Assembly: GCF_005403045.1 (NCBI RefSeq)
Contig: NZ_BJCL01000006.1
Coordinates: forward strand, 248,001 to 312,000
DNA length: 64,000 bases
Reading direction: 5' to 3'
From: Pseudaquabacterium pictum
Lineage (GTDB): Bacteria; Pseudomonadota; Gammaproteobacteria; Burkholderiales; Burkholderiaceae_C
Under the pieces are notes generated by a model that worked only from the letters and a program-made list of their open reading frames with translations, had not been told where the DNA came from and searched no databases. The translations under genes were made by a program, and so were the position numbers. The stretch's first letter is position 1. Each line of letters begins with the position of its first letter. Of the stretch, positions 54,908 through 63,850 are shown piece by piece.

Positions 54908-57900
54908 GTGAACGACCCCCGCCCGCCCGCCGCCCTGACCGCACCGCCTCAGCAGGTGGTGACCTTCCGGCGTGACTACAACAGCTGGGTGGCGCGCGAG
55001 ACGATGGAGGACTACGCGCTGCGCTTCACGCCGCGCACGTTCCGCAAGTGGAGCACCTGGCGGGTGGCCAACACCGCCTTCGGTGCCGCCTCGTTCCTGA
55101 TCCTGGAGGCGGTGGGCGCCACGCTGCTGGTGCAGTACGGCTTCGTCAACGCCGCCTGGGCCATCCTGGCCACCGGGCTGATCATCTTCCTGGCCGGTCT
55201 GCCGATCAGCGTGTATGCCGCACGGCACGGCGTCGACATGGACCTGCTGACCCGCGGCGCCGGCTTCGGCTACCTGGGCAGCACCATCACCAGCCTGATC
55301 TACGCCAGCTTCACCTTCATCTTCTTCGCCCTCGAGGCGGCGGTGATGGCCTATGCGCTGGAGCTGGCCTTCGACATCCCGCCGGCCTGGGGCTACGTGA
55401 TCTGTTCCCTGGTGGTGATCCCGCTGGTCACCCACGGCGTCACCGTCATCAGCCGGCTGCAGGTGTGGACGCAGCCGCTGTGGCTGGCCATGCTGGTGCT
55501 GCCGCTGGCCTGGGTGCTGGTCAAGAGCCCGCCCGAGCTGGCCGGCCTGACCAGCTATGCCGGCGCCGACGGTTCCCATGCCGGCTTCAGCCTGATGGGC
55601 TTCGGCGCCGCGCTGACGGTGGGCATCGCGCTGATCACGCAGATGGGCGAGCAGGCCGACTACCTGCGCTTCATGCCCGAGAAGCGGCCCGGCCAGGCCG
55701 GCCGCTGGTGGTTCGGCACCCTGCTGGGCGGGCCCGGCTGGGTGCTGATGGGCGTGCTGAAGATGCTGGCCGGCGTGCTGCTGGCCTACCTGGTGCTGGC
55801 CCACATGGTGCCGCCCGAGCGCGCGGTCGATCCCAACCAGATGTACCTGGCGGCCTGGGAGTACGTGTTCCCGCACTACGGCTGGGCGGTGGCGGCCACC
55901 TGCCTGTTCGTGGTGGTCAGCCAGCTCAAGATCAACGTCACCAACGCCTATGCCGGCAGCCTGGCCTGGAGCAACTTCTTCTCGCGGCTGACCCACAGCC
56001 ATCCCGGCCGGGTGGTGTGGGTGGTGTTCAACACCCTGATCGCCCTGGTGCTGATGGAACTGAACGTGTTCCAGGCCCTGGGCCATGTGCTGGGGCTCTA
56101 CAGCAACATCGCCATCGCCTGGATCATGGCGGTGGTGGCCGATCTGGTGATCAACAAGCCGCTGGGGCTCAGCCCCAAGGGCATCGAGTTCCGCCGCGCC
56201 CACCTGTACGACGTGAACCCGGTGGGCGTGGGCGCGATGGGCATCGCCTCGGTGCTCAGCATCGCCGCCCACCTGGGCGCCTTCGGGCCGATGGCGCAGG
56301 CCTGGTCGGCCATGATCGCGCTGGTGGTGGCCATGGTGGCCTCGCCGCTGATCGCTTGGGCCACTGGCGGCCGCTACTACCTGGCCCGCCGCACCGCGGC
56401 GGCACAGCAGCTGGAAGCCGCCGAGGATGTGGCCCACGGCCGCTACCTGGGCCGCCATGCGTTGCGCCGCTGCAGCATCTGCGAGCGCGACTACGAGCCC
56501 GAGGACATGGCCGCCTGCCCGGCCTACGGCGGCTTGATCTGCAGCCTGTGCTGCACGCTGGATGCCCGCTGCGACGACCTGTGCAAGCCGCAGGCGCGGC
56601 TGGCCGAGCAGTGGTTGGGCCTGTTGCAGCGCCTGCTGCCGGCGCGCATGGCGCCGCACCTGGCGGGCGGCCTGTCGGCGTACCTGCTGCTGATGTGCGC
56701 GGTGGTGCCGGGCCTGGCCCTGCTGTTCGCCGGCCTCTACCTGCTGGGCCTGCGCTCGCTGGGCAGCCTGGATGCGATCAGCGCCGCCGCGGTGGCGCCG
56801 CTGCTTCGCACCGGCTTCGGCCAGGCGTTTGCCGTGCTGCTGCTGATCGCCGGCATGGTGGCCTGGTGGGCGGTGCTGGCCCAGCGTGGCCGGGCCCTGG
56901 CCCAGGCCGAGGCGCGCCGCCAGACCCAGGCCATGAACGAGCAGGCCGGGGCGCTGCGCGCGCAGGCCCTGGTGCTGGAGCAGCAGGCCGCCGCGCTGCG
57001 CGACGAGGTCGAGTCCCACCAGCGCACCGATCTGCAGCTGCAGCAGGCCAAGGCCCAGGCCGATGCCGCCAACCAGGCCAAGAGCCGCTACATCACCGCC
57101 ATCAGCCATGAGCTGCGCACGCCGCTCAACAGCATCCTGGGCTATGCCCAGCTGCTGGAGGACGACCCCGCCATTCCCGGCCACCGGCGCAGCGCGGTGC
57201 AGGTCATCCGCCGCGGTGGCGACCACCTGCTGAGCCTGATCGAGGGCACGCTGGACATCGCCCGCATCGAGAGCGGCCGCCTGGCGCTGGAGCTGGGCCC
57301 GATGCACTTTGCCGACGCCATGGACGAGCTGGTGCGGCTGATCGAACCGCAGGCCACTGAGCGCGGCCTGCGCTTCGAGCACCAGCGCACCGGCACCCTG
57401 CCCGAGCTGGTGCGCGCCGACGAGAAGCGGCTGCGCCAGATCCTGATCAACCTGCTGGGCAATGCGGTGAAGTTCACCCGCAACGGACAGGTCAGCTTCC
57501 GCGTCGACTACAGCCGCGAGATGGCGCGCTTCGAGGTGGAGGACACCGGCCCCGGCATGTCCGAGGCCGAGCTGGCGCAGGTCTTCGAGCCCTTTGTGCG
57601 CGGCACCGCCGCCGGCGGCAATGCCAGCACCGGCACCGGCCTGGGCCTGACGATTGCCCGCATGCTGACCGGCCTGATGGGCGGCGACCTGACGGTGCGC
57701 AGCACGCCGGGGCAGGGCAGCTGTTTCACCGTGCGGTTGTACCTGCCCGAGCTGCAGGCCCGCGCCAGCCAGCGTGAGCGGCCGGCCCTGCAGCGCCACA
57801 CCGGCTACGCCGGGCCGCGGCGCCGGCTGCTGGTGGTCGACAACGAGGAGACCGACCGCCGCCTGCTGGCCGACCGGCTGGCGCCGCTGGGCTTCAGCCT

Positions 57901-58501
57901 GCTGCAGGCTGAATCGGGCGAGGCGGCGCTGGCCCTGCTGGCCACCGAGCCGGTGGATGCGATCTTCCTCGATCTGGCCATGCCCGGCATCGACGGCTGG
58001 ACCACGCTGCGCCGCCTGCGCGACCAGGGTTTGAGCGACGCGCCGGCCGCCATCGTTTCGGCCAATGCCTTCGACAAGGGGCTGGAGAACGACCTCGGCA
58101 TCACGCCGGCCGACTTCCTGGTCAAGCCGGTGCGCATGGCCGAACTGCTGGGCTGGCTGCAGCGCCGCCTGGAACTGCAGTGGGTGGACGAGCCCGCCAC
58201 GCCGGCCTCCGATGCCGAGGCGGCCGGCGCGCCGGCCCTGGTGCCACCGCCGGCCGAGGCGCTGCGCGCGCTGGACGAACTGGTGCGCCTGGGCTACCTG
58301 CGCGGCATCCAGAAGAAGCTGGACGCGCTGGCCGCCGAGCATCCAGCCAGCACGGCCTACATCGACCGGCTGCGCAACCTGGCACGCGGCTTCCAGCTCG
58401 ACACCATGGCGCATCTGATCCAATCCGCGCTGGTCGATGCGTCCGCACCGGCGGCCGCACCGCGGCCCGGTGTCTCGCCGCCCCCGTCCGATGCCGTCTG
58501 A
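54908..58501 (+). CDS. NCS1-family transporter fused to hybrid sensor histidine kinase
   Basis: A 1197-residue membrane protein. Residues 15-490 are an NCS1 (purine/cytosine/hydantoin/allantoin) permease: RRDYNSWVARETMEDYALRF, FLILEAVGATLLVQYGF, GFSLMGFGAALTVGIALITQ, QMGEQADYLRFMPEKRPGQA. A cysteine cluster (RRCSICERDYEP, LICSLCCTLDARCDDLC; about 522-560) precedes two more membrane helices and a coiled coil. The kinase has phospho-acceptor His734 (SHELRTPLNS), N and G boxes (NLLGNAVKFT, DTGPGMSEAE, TGLGLTIARM) and a receiver with Asp1022 (FLDLAMPGIDG). It starts at GTG 54908. The fusion suggests transport-linked sensing; the ligand is not predicted. Confidence 0.9.
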   Translation: MNDPRPPAALTAPPQQVVTFRRDYNSWVARETMEDYALRFTPRTFRKWSTWRVANTAFGAASFLILEAVGATLLVQYGFVNAAWAILATGLIIFLAGLPISVYAARHGVDMDLLTRGAGFGYLGSTITSLIYASFTFIFFALEAAVMAYALELAFDIPPAWGYVICSLVVIPLVTHGVTVISRLQVWTQPLWLAMLVLPLAWVLVKSPPELAGLTSYAGADGSHAGFSLMGFGAALTVGIALITQMGEQADYLRFMPEKRPGQAGRWWFGTLLGGPGWVLMGVLKMLAGVLLAYLVLAHMVPPERAVDPNQMYLAAWEYVFPHYGWAVAATCLFVVVSQLKINVTNAYAGSLAWSNFFSRLTHSHPGRVVWVVFNTLIALVLMELNVFQALGHVLGLYSNIAIAWIMAVVADLVINKPLGLSPKGIEFRRAHLYDVNPVGVGAMGIASVLSIAAHLGAFGPMAQAWSAMIALVVAMVASPLIAWATGGRYYLARRTAAAQQLEAAEDVAHGRYLGRHALRRCSICERDYEPEDMAACPAYGGLICSLCCTLDARCDDLCKPQARLAEQWLGLLQRLLPARMAPHLAGGLSAYLLLMCAVVPGLALLFAGLYLLGLRSLGSLDAISAAAVAPLLRTGFGQAFAVLLLIAGMVAWWAVLAQRGRALAQAEARRQTQAMNEQAGALRAQALVLEQQAAALRDEVESHQRTDLQLQQAKAQADAANQAKSRYITAISHELRTPLNSILGYAQLLEDDPAIPGHRRSAVQVIRRGGDHLLSLIEGTLDIARIESGRLALELGPMHFADAMDELVRLIEPQATERGLRFEHQRTGTLPELVRADEKRLRQILINLLGNAVKFTRNGQVSFRVDYSREMARFEVEDTGPGMSEAELAQVFEPFVRGTAAGGNASTGTGLGLTIARMLTGLMGGDLTVRSTPGQGSCFTVRLYLPELQARASQRERPALQRHTGYAGPRRRLLVVDNEETDRRLLADRLAPLGFSLLQAESGEAALALLATEPVDAIFLDLAMPGIDGWTTLRRLRDQGLSDAPAAIVSANAFDKGLENDLGITPADFLVKPVRMAELLGWLQRRLELQWVDEPATPASDAEAAGAPALVPPPAEALRALDELVRLGYLRGIQKKLDALAAEHPASTAYIDRLRNLARGFQLDTMAHLIQSALVDASAPAAAPRPGVSPPPSDAV

Positions 58502-59507
58502 ACCCACGCCACCGTCGCCGCCCGCCCCGCTGGCCCATGCCGCGGGCGAGGTGGTGCTGATCGTCGACGACCTGCCCGACAACCTGAGCCTGCTGCACGA
58601 CGCGCTGGACGAGGCCGGCTACACCGTGCTGGTGGCCACCGACGGCCCCAGCGCCCTGCAGCGCGCCCGCCAGGCGCGCCCGGCCATCGTGCTGCTGGAT
58701 GCGTTGATGCCCGGCATGGACGGCTTCGAGGTGGCGCGCCGGCTGAAGGCCGACCCGGCCACCGCCGCCATCCCCATCGTCTTCATGACGGCGCTGACCG
58801 AGACCGAGCATGTGGTGGCCGCCTTCGGCGCCGGCGGGGTCGACTACGTCACCAAGCCGCTGCAGCCGCGCGAGGTGCTGGCCCGCATCGGCGTGCACAC
58901 CCAGGCCGCGCGGCTGCAGCGCCAGGCCCGCAATGCGTTGGATGCCTTCGGCCATGCCACCCTGGTGGTGCGGGCGGGGGATGGCCGCCTGTTGTGGCAG
59001 ACCGCCCTGGCCCGCAGCCTGCTGCGCGACTACTTCGGCAGCGAGGGCAGCGCCGCGCCGGTGCCATTGATCGACTGGCTGCGCAGCCAGGCCGCCGGCG
59101 TGGCGCGTGGCGAGCCGCCGCAGCCGCTGGTCAGCGCCCGCGGCGGGCGGCGGCTCACCCTGGCCCTGCATGCGATGACCGGCGAGCTGGCCGAACGCAG
59201 CCTGGGCGACGAGGACAGCGACCCCGACGAGGCCGAGTGGCTGATCGTCGCCAGCGAGAGCGACGATGCCGCGGTGCTCGAATCGCTGATGGGCCAGTTC
59301 AAGCTGACGGCGCGCGAGGCCGAGGTGCTGTACTGGGTGGCCAAGGGCAAGACCAACCGCGATGTCGGCGACATCCTGGGGGCCAGCCCGCGCACGGTGA
59401 CCAAGCACATGGAGCACATCCTGCCCAAGCTGGGCGTGGAGACGCGCACCGCCGCCGCCGCCCTGGTGCTGGCGCGGGTGCCGGGCTTCGGCGCATCCCG
59501 CGGCTGA
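58491..59507 (+). CDS. LuxR/NarL-type response regulator of the transporter-kinase
   Basis: A 338-residue response regulator. The receiver (residues 20-140) has VLIVDDLPDNLSLL, phospho-acceptor Asp in IVLLDALMPGMDG and the switch Lys in VTKPLQPREVL. A ~110-residue middle part without a known domain follows, then a LuxR helix-turn-helix (LTAREAEVLYWVAKGKTNRD, SPRTVTKHMEHILPKLGVET). ATG 58491 overlaps the kinase stop by 11 bases, so the pair is translationally coupled. The targets are probably the adjacent genes; none was identified by sequence. Confidence 0.92.
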   Translation: MPSEPTPPSPPAPLAHAAGEVVLIVDDLPDNLSLLHDALDEAGYTVLVATDGPSALQRARQARPAIVLLDALMPGMDGFEVARRLKADPATAAIPIVFMTALTETEHVVAAFGAGGVDYVTKPLQPREVLARIGVHTQAARLQRQARNALDAFGHATLVVRAGDGRLLWQTALARSLLRDYFGSEGSAAPVPLIDWLRSQAAGVARGEPPQPLVSARGGRRLTLALHAMTGELAERSLGDEDSDPDEAEWLIVASESDDAAVLESLMGQFKLTAREAEVLYWVAKGKTNRDVGDILGASPRTVTKHMEHILPKLGVETRTAAAALVLARVPGFGASRG

Positions 59508-59531
59508 TCAAGCGGCTGATCCCGCAGCTGA

Positions 59532-60572
59532 TCAGCCCGGCGCCTTGGCGGGCGCGCCACGCTCGTACCAGCCGCGGCTGGCGTTGACCACGCGCACCAC
59601 CACCAGCATCAGCGGCACCTCGATCAGCACGCCCACCACCGTGGCCAGGGCCGCGCCGGATTCGAAGCCGAACAGGCTGATGGCCGCGGCCACCGCCAGC
59701 TCGAAGAAGTTGCTGGCGCCGATCAGCGCCGACGGGCAGGCCACGCAATGCGCCTCGCCCAGCCGGCGGTTCAGGCCATAGGCCAGCGCGGCGTTGAACA
59801 CCACCTGCAGCGTGATCGGCACCGCCAGCATCGCGATCACCAGCGGCTGCTGCAGGATGGCCCGGCCCTGGAAGGCGAACAGCAGCACCAGCGTGGCCAG
59901 CAGCGCGGCCATCGAGGCCGGCCCCAGCCAGGCCAGCACGGCGGCCAGCGCCTCGGGCCCGCGCCGCAGCAGGGCGCGCCGCCACAGCTGGGCCACCACC
60001 ACCGGCAGCACGATGTACAGCCCCACCGAGGTGAGCAGCGTGTCCCAGGGCACGGTGATGGCCGACAGGCCCAGCAGCAGGCCGACGATGGGCGCGAAGG
60101 CGAACACCATGATGGTGTCGTTCAGCGCCACCTGGCTCAGCGTGAACAGCGGGTGGCCGCCGGTGAGCCGGCTCCAGACGAACACCATCGCGGTGCAGGG
60201 CGCCGCCGCCAGCAGGATCAGCCCGGCGATGTAGCTGTCGGCCTGGTCGGCTGGCAGCCAGGGCGCGAACACATGGCGCACGAACAGCCAGCCCAGCAGC
60301 GCCATCGAGAACGGCTTGACCGCCCAGTTGACGAACAGCGTGACGCCGATGCCGCGCCAATGCTGGCGCACCTGGGCCAGCGCGCCGAAGTCCACCTTCA
60401 GCAGCATCGGGATCACCATCACCCAGATCAGCACGCCCACCGGCAGGTTGACGCGGGCGATCTCCAGCGCGCCGATCGCCTGGAACGGCGCCGGGAACCA
60501 CTGCCCCAGCGCGATGCCGGCGGCGATGCACAGCGCCACCCACAGCGTGAGCCAGCGCTCGAAGGTATTCAT
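59532..60572 (-). CDS. acr3: Arsenite efflux permease ACR3
   Basis: A 346-residue ten-helix exporter that extrudes As(OH)3 from the cytoplasm. Diagnostic ACR3 blocks are FVNWAVKPFSMALLGWLF, LILLAAAPCTAMVFVWSRL (with the essential Cys), NDTIMVFAFAPIVGLL and ASNFFELAVAAAISLFGFES. It is last in the arsenic operon and overlaps arsC in ATGA. The C-terminal tail GWYERGAPAKAPG ends near the end of the response regulator gene on the other strand, 24 bases apart. Confidence 0.95.
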   Translation of the reverse strand: MNTFERWLTLWVALCIAAGIALGQWFPAPFQAIGALEIARVNLPVGVLIWVMVIPMLLKVDFGALAQVRQHWRGIGVTLFVNWAVKPFSMALLGWLFVRHVFAPWLPADQADSYIAGLILLAAAPCTAMVFVWSRLTGGHPLFTLSQVALNDTIMVFAFAPIVGLLLGLSAITVPWDTLLTSVGLYIVLPVVVAQLWRRALLRRGPEALAAVLAWLGPASMAALLATLVLLFAFQGRAILQQPLVIAMLAVPITLQVVFNAALAYGLNRRLGEAHCVACPSALIGASNFFELAVAAAISLFGFESGAALATVVGVLIEVPLMLVVVRVVNASRGWYERGAPAKAPG

Positions 60573-61063
60573 TGCTTGCCGATGTCGCGCAGCCCCTGCT
60601 GCAGCGCCAGCCGGTCCAGCGACGCCAGCGGCAGGGCCAGCATCAGCTCCAGCCGGCGGCGCAGCACCAGCGCCGCATCCCAGAAGGCCGGCTGCTGCTG
60701 GGCGTCGGTGCCGGTGACGGCGGCGGGGTCGGGCACGCCCCAATGGGCAGTGACCGGCTGGCCCGGCCACACCGGGCACACCTCGCCGGCAGCCTGGTCG
60801 CAGACGGTGAAGACGAAGTCCAGCCGCGGCGCGCCGGGCTGGGCGAAGGATGCCCAGTCCTTGCTGTGCAGGCCGTCGGCGGGCAGGCGCAGCCGCTGCA
60901 GCGTGGCCAACGTCAGCGGGTGCACGCTGCCGCGCGGGTGGCTGCCGGCCGAATGCGCGGCAAAGCGGCCGCCGCCCAGGTGGTTGAGCAGCGCCTCGGC
61001 CAGGATCGAGCGGGCCGCGTTGTGGGTGCAGATGAACAGCACCTGGTAGATCTTGTCGGACAT
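60569..61063 (-). CDS. arsC: Arsenate reductase, low-molecular-weight phosphatase type
   Basis: A 164-residue arsenate reductase of the LMW-PTP fold. The P-loop is FICTHNAARSILAEALLNH with catalytic Cys near residue 12, and the second half has FVFTVCDQAAGEVCPVWPGQ with the redox cysteines, then WGVPDPAAVTG with the Asp-Pro motif. It reduces As(V) to As(III) for export by ACR3. It sits between arsR and acr3. Confidence 0.95.
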   Translation of the reverse strand: MSDKIYQVLFICTHNAARSILAEALLNHLGGGRFAAHSAGSHPRGSVHPLTLATLQRLRLPADGLHSKDWASFAQPGAPRLDFVFTVCDQAAGEVCPVWPGQPVTAHWGVPDPAAVTGTDAQQQPAFWDAALVLRRRLELMLALPLASLDRLALQQGLRDIGKQ

Positions 61064-61093
61064 CGTGGGCTCCAGAGTCGAGAGTGGGCGCAG

Positions 61094-61429
61094 TCAGCAG
61101 CAACCGCCGCTGCTGGCCGGGCCCAGCGCGCAGGTCGTGCTGGGGGCGCCTTCGCAGCAGTGCGCCGTCAGGTAGTCCAGCAGCGCGTTCATCTGCACGA
61201 TGGCGGGGCGGTAGATCAGGTGGCGGCCGTCGCGCTCCTGCGTGACCAGGCCGGCGTGTTCCAGCGCCTTCAGGTGGAACGACAGCGTGGAGCCGGGCAC
61301 GTCCAGCGTGGCGCACAGTGTGCCGGGCGTCATGCCGGCCGGTCCGGCGCCCACCAGGGCGCGGAACACCCGCAGGCGCATGCCCTGGGCCAGGGCGGCC
61401 AGGGCGGTGACGGCAGCTTGTTCGTCCAT
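61094..61429 (-). CDS. arsR: ArsR-family arsenic-responsive repressor
   Basis: A 111-residue winged helix repressor: LRVFRALVGAGPAGMTPGTL, then STLSFHLKALEHAGLVTQER. The classical metal box ELCVCDL is not present (only Cys39, LCATLDV). Instead, cysteines at 91, 92, 100, 110 and 111 crowd the C-terminus (HCCEGAPSTTCALG, GGCC), close in position to the C95, C96, C102 site of Acidithiobacillus ArsR. It probably represses the whole operon and binds As(III) through the C-terminal cysteines. Confidence 0.92.
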   Translation of the reverse strand: MDEQAAVTALAALAQGMRLRVFRALVGAGPAGMTPGTLCATLDVPGSTLSFHLKALEHAGLVTQERDGRHLIYRPAIVQMNALLDYLTAHCCEGAPSTTCALGPASSGGCC

Positions 61430-61442
61430 CGGGTGTCTCCGT

Positions 61443-62693
61443 TCAGGTGGCGGGGGCGGTGTCAGTGCTGGCGGTGCTGCGCACCAGCGGCAGCATCAGC
61501 GTGATGGCCCAGCAGGCCAGAAGCATCACCGCCGAACCCAGCAACGCGGCCAGCAGCCCGCCCCACTGGTACAGCAGGCCCGACAGCAGCGTGCCCAGGA
61601 AGCGGCCCAGCGCGTTGGCGGCGTAGTAGAAGCCCACGTCTTCGGCCGCCTTCTCCGATCCGGCATAGGCCAGCACCAGGTACGAGTGCACCGACGAGTT
61701 GACGGCAAACGCCACGCCGAACAGCCCCAGGCCGACCACCACCACCCAGTCCAGGTGCGGCCGCAGGGCCGGCAGATCCAGCGCCACCAGCGCCGCCAGC
61801 ACCAGCGGCACCGCCGCCAGCAGGGCCGACCAGGTGCGTGCGGCGGGCACCTCGGTGCTCAGCCCGTCGGTGCTGCGGCGCACGATGGCCGGCGCGGCAG
61901 CCTGCACCGCGCCGTAGCCGATGGTCCACAGCGCCAGGAAGGCGCCCACCATGGTGAAGGTCCAGCCCGCCGCATACAGGAACACCGGCACGCCGACGAC
62001 GAACCACACGTCGCGCGCGCCGAACAGCGCCACCCGTGCGGCGGCCAGGGCATTGATGCCCGGGTTCTTGGCGAACAGTTCCTTCGCCGACTTCGACGCC
62101 TTGGCCTTGCCCATCAGCCGCGGCACGCACAGCAGCACGCCCGCCAGCACCACGGCCAGCAGTGCGGCCATGGCCCACAGCGAATGCTGGAAGCCCAGCG
62201 TCTGCAGCAGCAGCCCGCCCAGGAAGAAGCCCACGCCCTTCATCGCGTTCTTGCTGCCGGTGAAGAAAGCCACCCACTTGAACAGCTGGCCCGATGCCGT
62301 GCCGGCGGTGAGCTTGATGGCCGATTTGCTGGCGGTCTTGGTCAGGTCCTTGGCCACGCCGCAGAGGCCCTGCGCGCCCACCACCCAGGCCACCGAGGCC
62401 GCCACCGTCCAGCCTGGCTGCAGGGCCGACAGCAGCAGGAAGCCGCTGATCTGCGTGGCCAGGCCCACCGCCAGCATGCGCGCGATGCCGTAGCGCGTGG
62501 CCAGCCACCCGCCCAGCAGGTTGGCCACGATGCCCATGGCCTCGTACAGCAGGAACAGGAAGGCCAGCGTGAACGGCGAGTAGCCCAGCCGGTAGAAGTG
62601 CAGCAGCACCAGCATGCGCAGCGCACCGTCGCTGAGGGTGAAGCCCCAGTAGGCGGCGGTGACGATCGCGTAGTTCCGGGTCCCGGCGTTCAT
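61443..62693 (-). CDS. arsJ: ArsJ organoarsenical efflux transporter
   Basis: A 416-residue MFS transporter of the ArsJ family: NYAIVTAAYWGFTLSDGALR, GIVANLLGGWLATRYGIARM, KDLTKTASKSAIKLTAGTAS, KWVAFFTGSKNAMKGVGFFL. ArsJ exports 1-arseno-3-phosphoglycerate, made by the GAPDH encoded directly upstream, giving resistance to arsenate. ATG 62693 is 14 bases after the GAPDH stop. Length is normal for the family. Confidence 0.95.
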   Translation of the reverse strand: MNAGTRNYAIVTAAYWGFTLSDGALRMLVLLHFYRLGYSPFTLAFLFLLYEAMGIVANLLGGWLATRYGIARMLAVGLATQISGFLLLSALQPGWTVAASVAWVVGAQGLCGVAKDLTKTASKSAIKLTAGTASGQLFKWVAFFTGSKNAMKGVGFFLGGLLLQTLGFQHSLWAMAALLAVVLAGVLLCVPRLMGKAKASKSAKELFAKNPGINALAAARVALFGARDVWFVVGVPVFLYAAGWTFTMVGAFLALWTIGYGAVQAAAPAIVRRSTDGLSTEVPAARTWSALLAAVPLVLAALVALDLPALRPHLDWVVVVGLGLFGVAFAVNSSVHSYLVLAYAGSEKAAEDVGFYYAANALGRFLGTLLSGLLYQWGGLLAALLGSAVMLLACWAITLMLPLVRSTASTDTAPAT

Positions 62694-62706
62694 CGCGTGC
62701 AGCGGG

Positions 62707-63750
62707 TCAGAGACCCTGCGCCTCCAGGTGGCATGCCAGGTCGACCATGCGGCAGGCATAGCCCATCTCGTTGTCGTACCAGGCGTAGACCTTCAGCAGC
62801 GTGCCGTCGGTCACCAGGGTGGACAGGCCGTCGACCACCGCGCTGCGGGTGTCGCGGGCGTAGTCGGCGCTGACCAGCGGCCGCGCCTCGTAGCCCAGGA
62901 TGCCGGCCAGCGGCCCGGCCGCGGCGGCCTGGAACAATGCGTTCACCTCGTCGGCGCTGGTGGCGCGTTGCAGCTCGAACACGCAATCGGTCAGCGAGGC
63001 ATTGAGCACCGGCGCCCGCACCGCATGGCCGTCGAGCTTGCCCTTGAGCTCGGGGTAGATCAGCGCGATGGCGGTGGCGCTGCCGGTGGTGGTGGGCGCC
63101 AGGCTGGTCATCGCGCTGCGGGCGCGGCGCAGATCCTTGTGCGGCGCATCCACCACCCGGTTGGTGTTGGTCGGGTCATGGATGGTGGTGATCTGGCCGT
63201 GGCGGATGCCGATGGCCTCGTGCACCACCTTGACCACCGGCGCCAGGCAGTTGGTGGTGCAGCTGGCCGCGGTGACGATGTGGTGCTGCGCCGGCTGGTA
63301 CAGGTGGTGGTTCACGCCCACCACGATGTTCAGCACGCCGCCCACCTTCACCGGCGCGGCCACGATCACCCGCTTGGCGCCACGGTCCAGGTGGCCCTGC
63401 AGCGTCTCGGGGGTCAGGAACTTGCCGGTGCACTCCAGCACCAGGTCCACGCCCAGCTCGCCCCAGGGGATGGCGGCGGCCGTGGCGTGGCTGCTGAAGC
63501 CGAGCCGGCGGTCGTCGATGCGGATGGCGTCTTCACCGTCGGCGGTGATGTTCGCCCGCCAGCGGCCCTGCACGCTGTCGAACTGCAGCAGATGGGCCGT
63601 GGCGGCGGCGCCGCCCTGCAGCTCGTTGCAGTGCACCACCTCCAGCCGGTGGCCGGCGCGCGGGTCGTCCTGCGGGCGCTCGGCGGCGCCCAGGGCCGCG
63701 CGCAGCGCCAGCCGCCCGATGCGGCCCATGCCATTGATGCCGACTCTCAT
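62707..63750 (-). CDS. ArsJ-associated glyceraldehyde-3-phosphate dehydrogenase
   Basis: A 347-residue GAPDH with the NAD-binding start [20 protein letters not shown], the catalytic Cys in [16 protein letters not shown] and [20 protein letters not shown] in the catalytic domain. In ars operons with arsJ this enzyme forms 1-arseno-3-phosphoglycerate from arsenate and glyceraldehyde 3-phosphate, which ArsJ exports. It is the first gene of the operon. The start follows an inverted repeat at 63775-63790 that probably binds ArsR. Confidence 0.94.
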   Translation of the reverse strand: MRVGINGMGRIGRLALRAALGAAERPQDDPRAGHRLEVVHCNELQGGAAATAHLLQFDSVQGRWRANITADGEDAIRIDDRRLGFSSHATAAAIPWGELGVDLVLECTGKFLTPETLQGHLDRGAKRVIVAAPVKVGGVLNIVVGVNHHLYQPAQHHIVTAASCTTNCLAPVVKVVHEAIGIRHGQITTIHDPTNTNRVVDAPHKDLRRARSAMTSLAPTTTGSATAIALIYPELKGKLDGHAVRAPVLNASLTDCVFELQRATSADEVNALFQAAAAGPLAGILGYEARPLVSADYARDTRSAVVDGLSTLVTDGTLLKVYAWYDNEMGYACRMVDLACHLEAQGL

Positions 63751-63774
63751 GCTGCGTGCTCCATCACTTGATGA

Positions 63775-63790
63775 TTCCAGAAGCCTGGAA
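63775..63790. promoter_or_regulatory. Inverted repeat before the arsenic operon, candidate ArsR box
   Basis: TTCCAG-N4-CTGGAA, a perfect dyad of 6-base arms, lies 25 bases before the GAPDH start. ArsR repressors bind such dyads over the promoter. A confident -35/-10 pair could not be drawn around it. Confidence 0.5.
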
Positions 63791-63850
63791 ATTTACGATG
63801 GGCCTGTGACGGCTGGATGACACCCGGCCGCGCGGCCGGGCCCTGCGCGC

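Noticed and set aside
54725-58582. Very long antisense frame (about 1285 codons) opposite the transporter-kinase gene
   Set aside because: It is dominated by His, Gln, Arg and Ala, with no domains; it mirrors the codon bias of the true gene on the plus strand.
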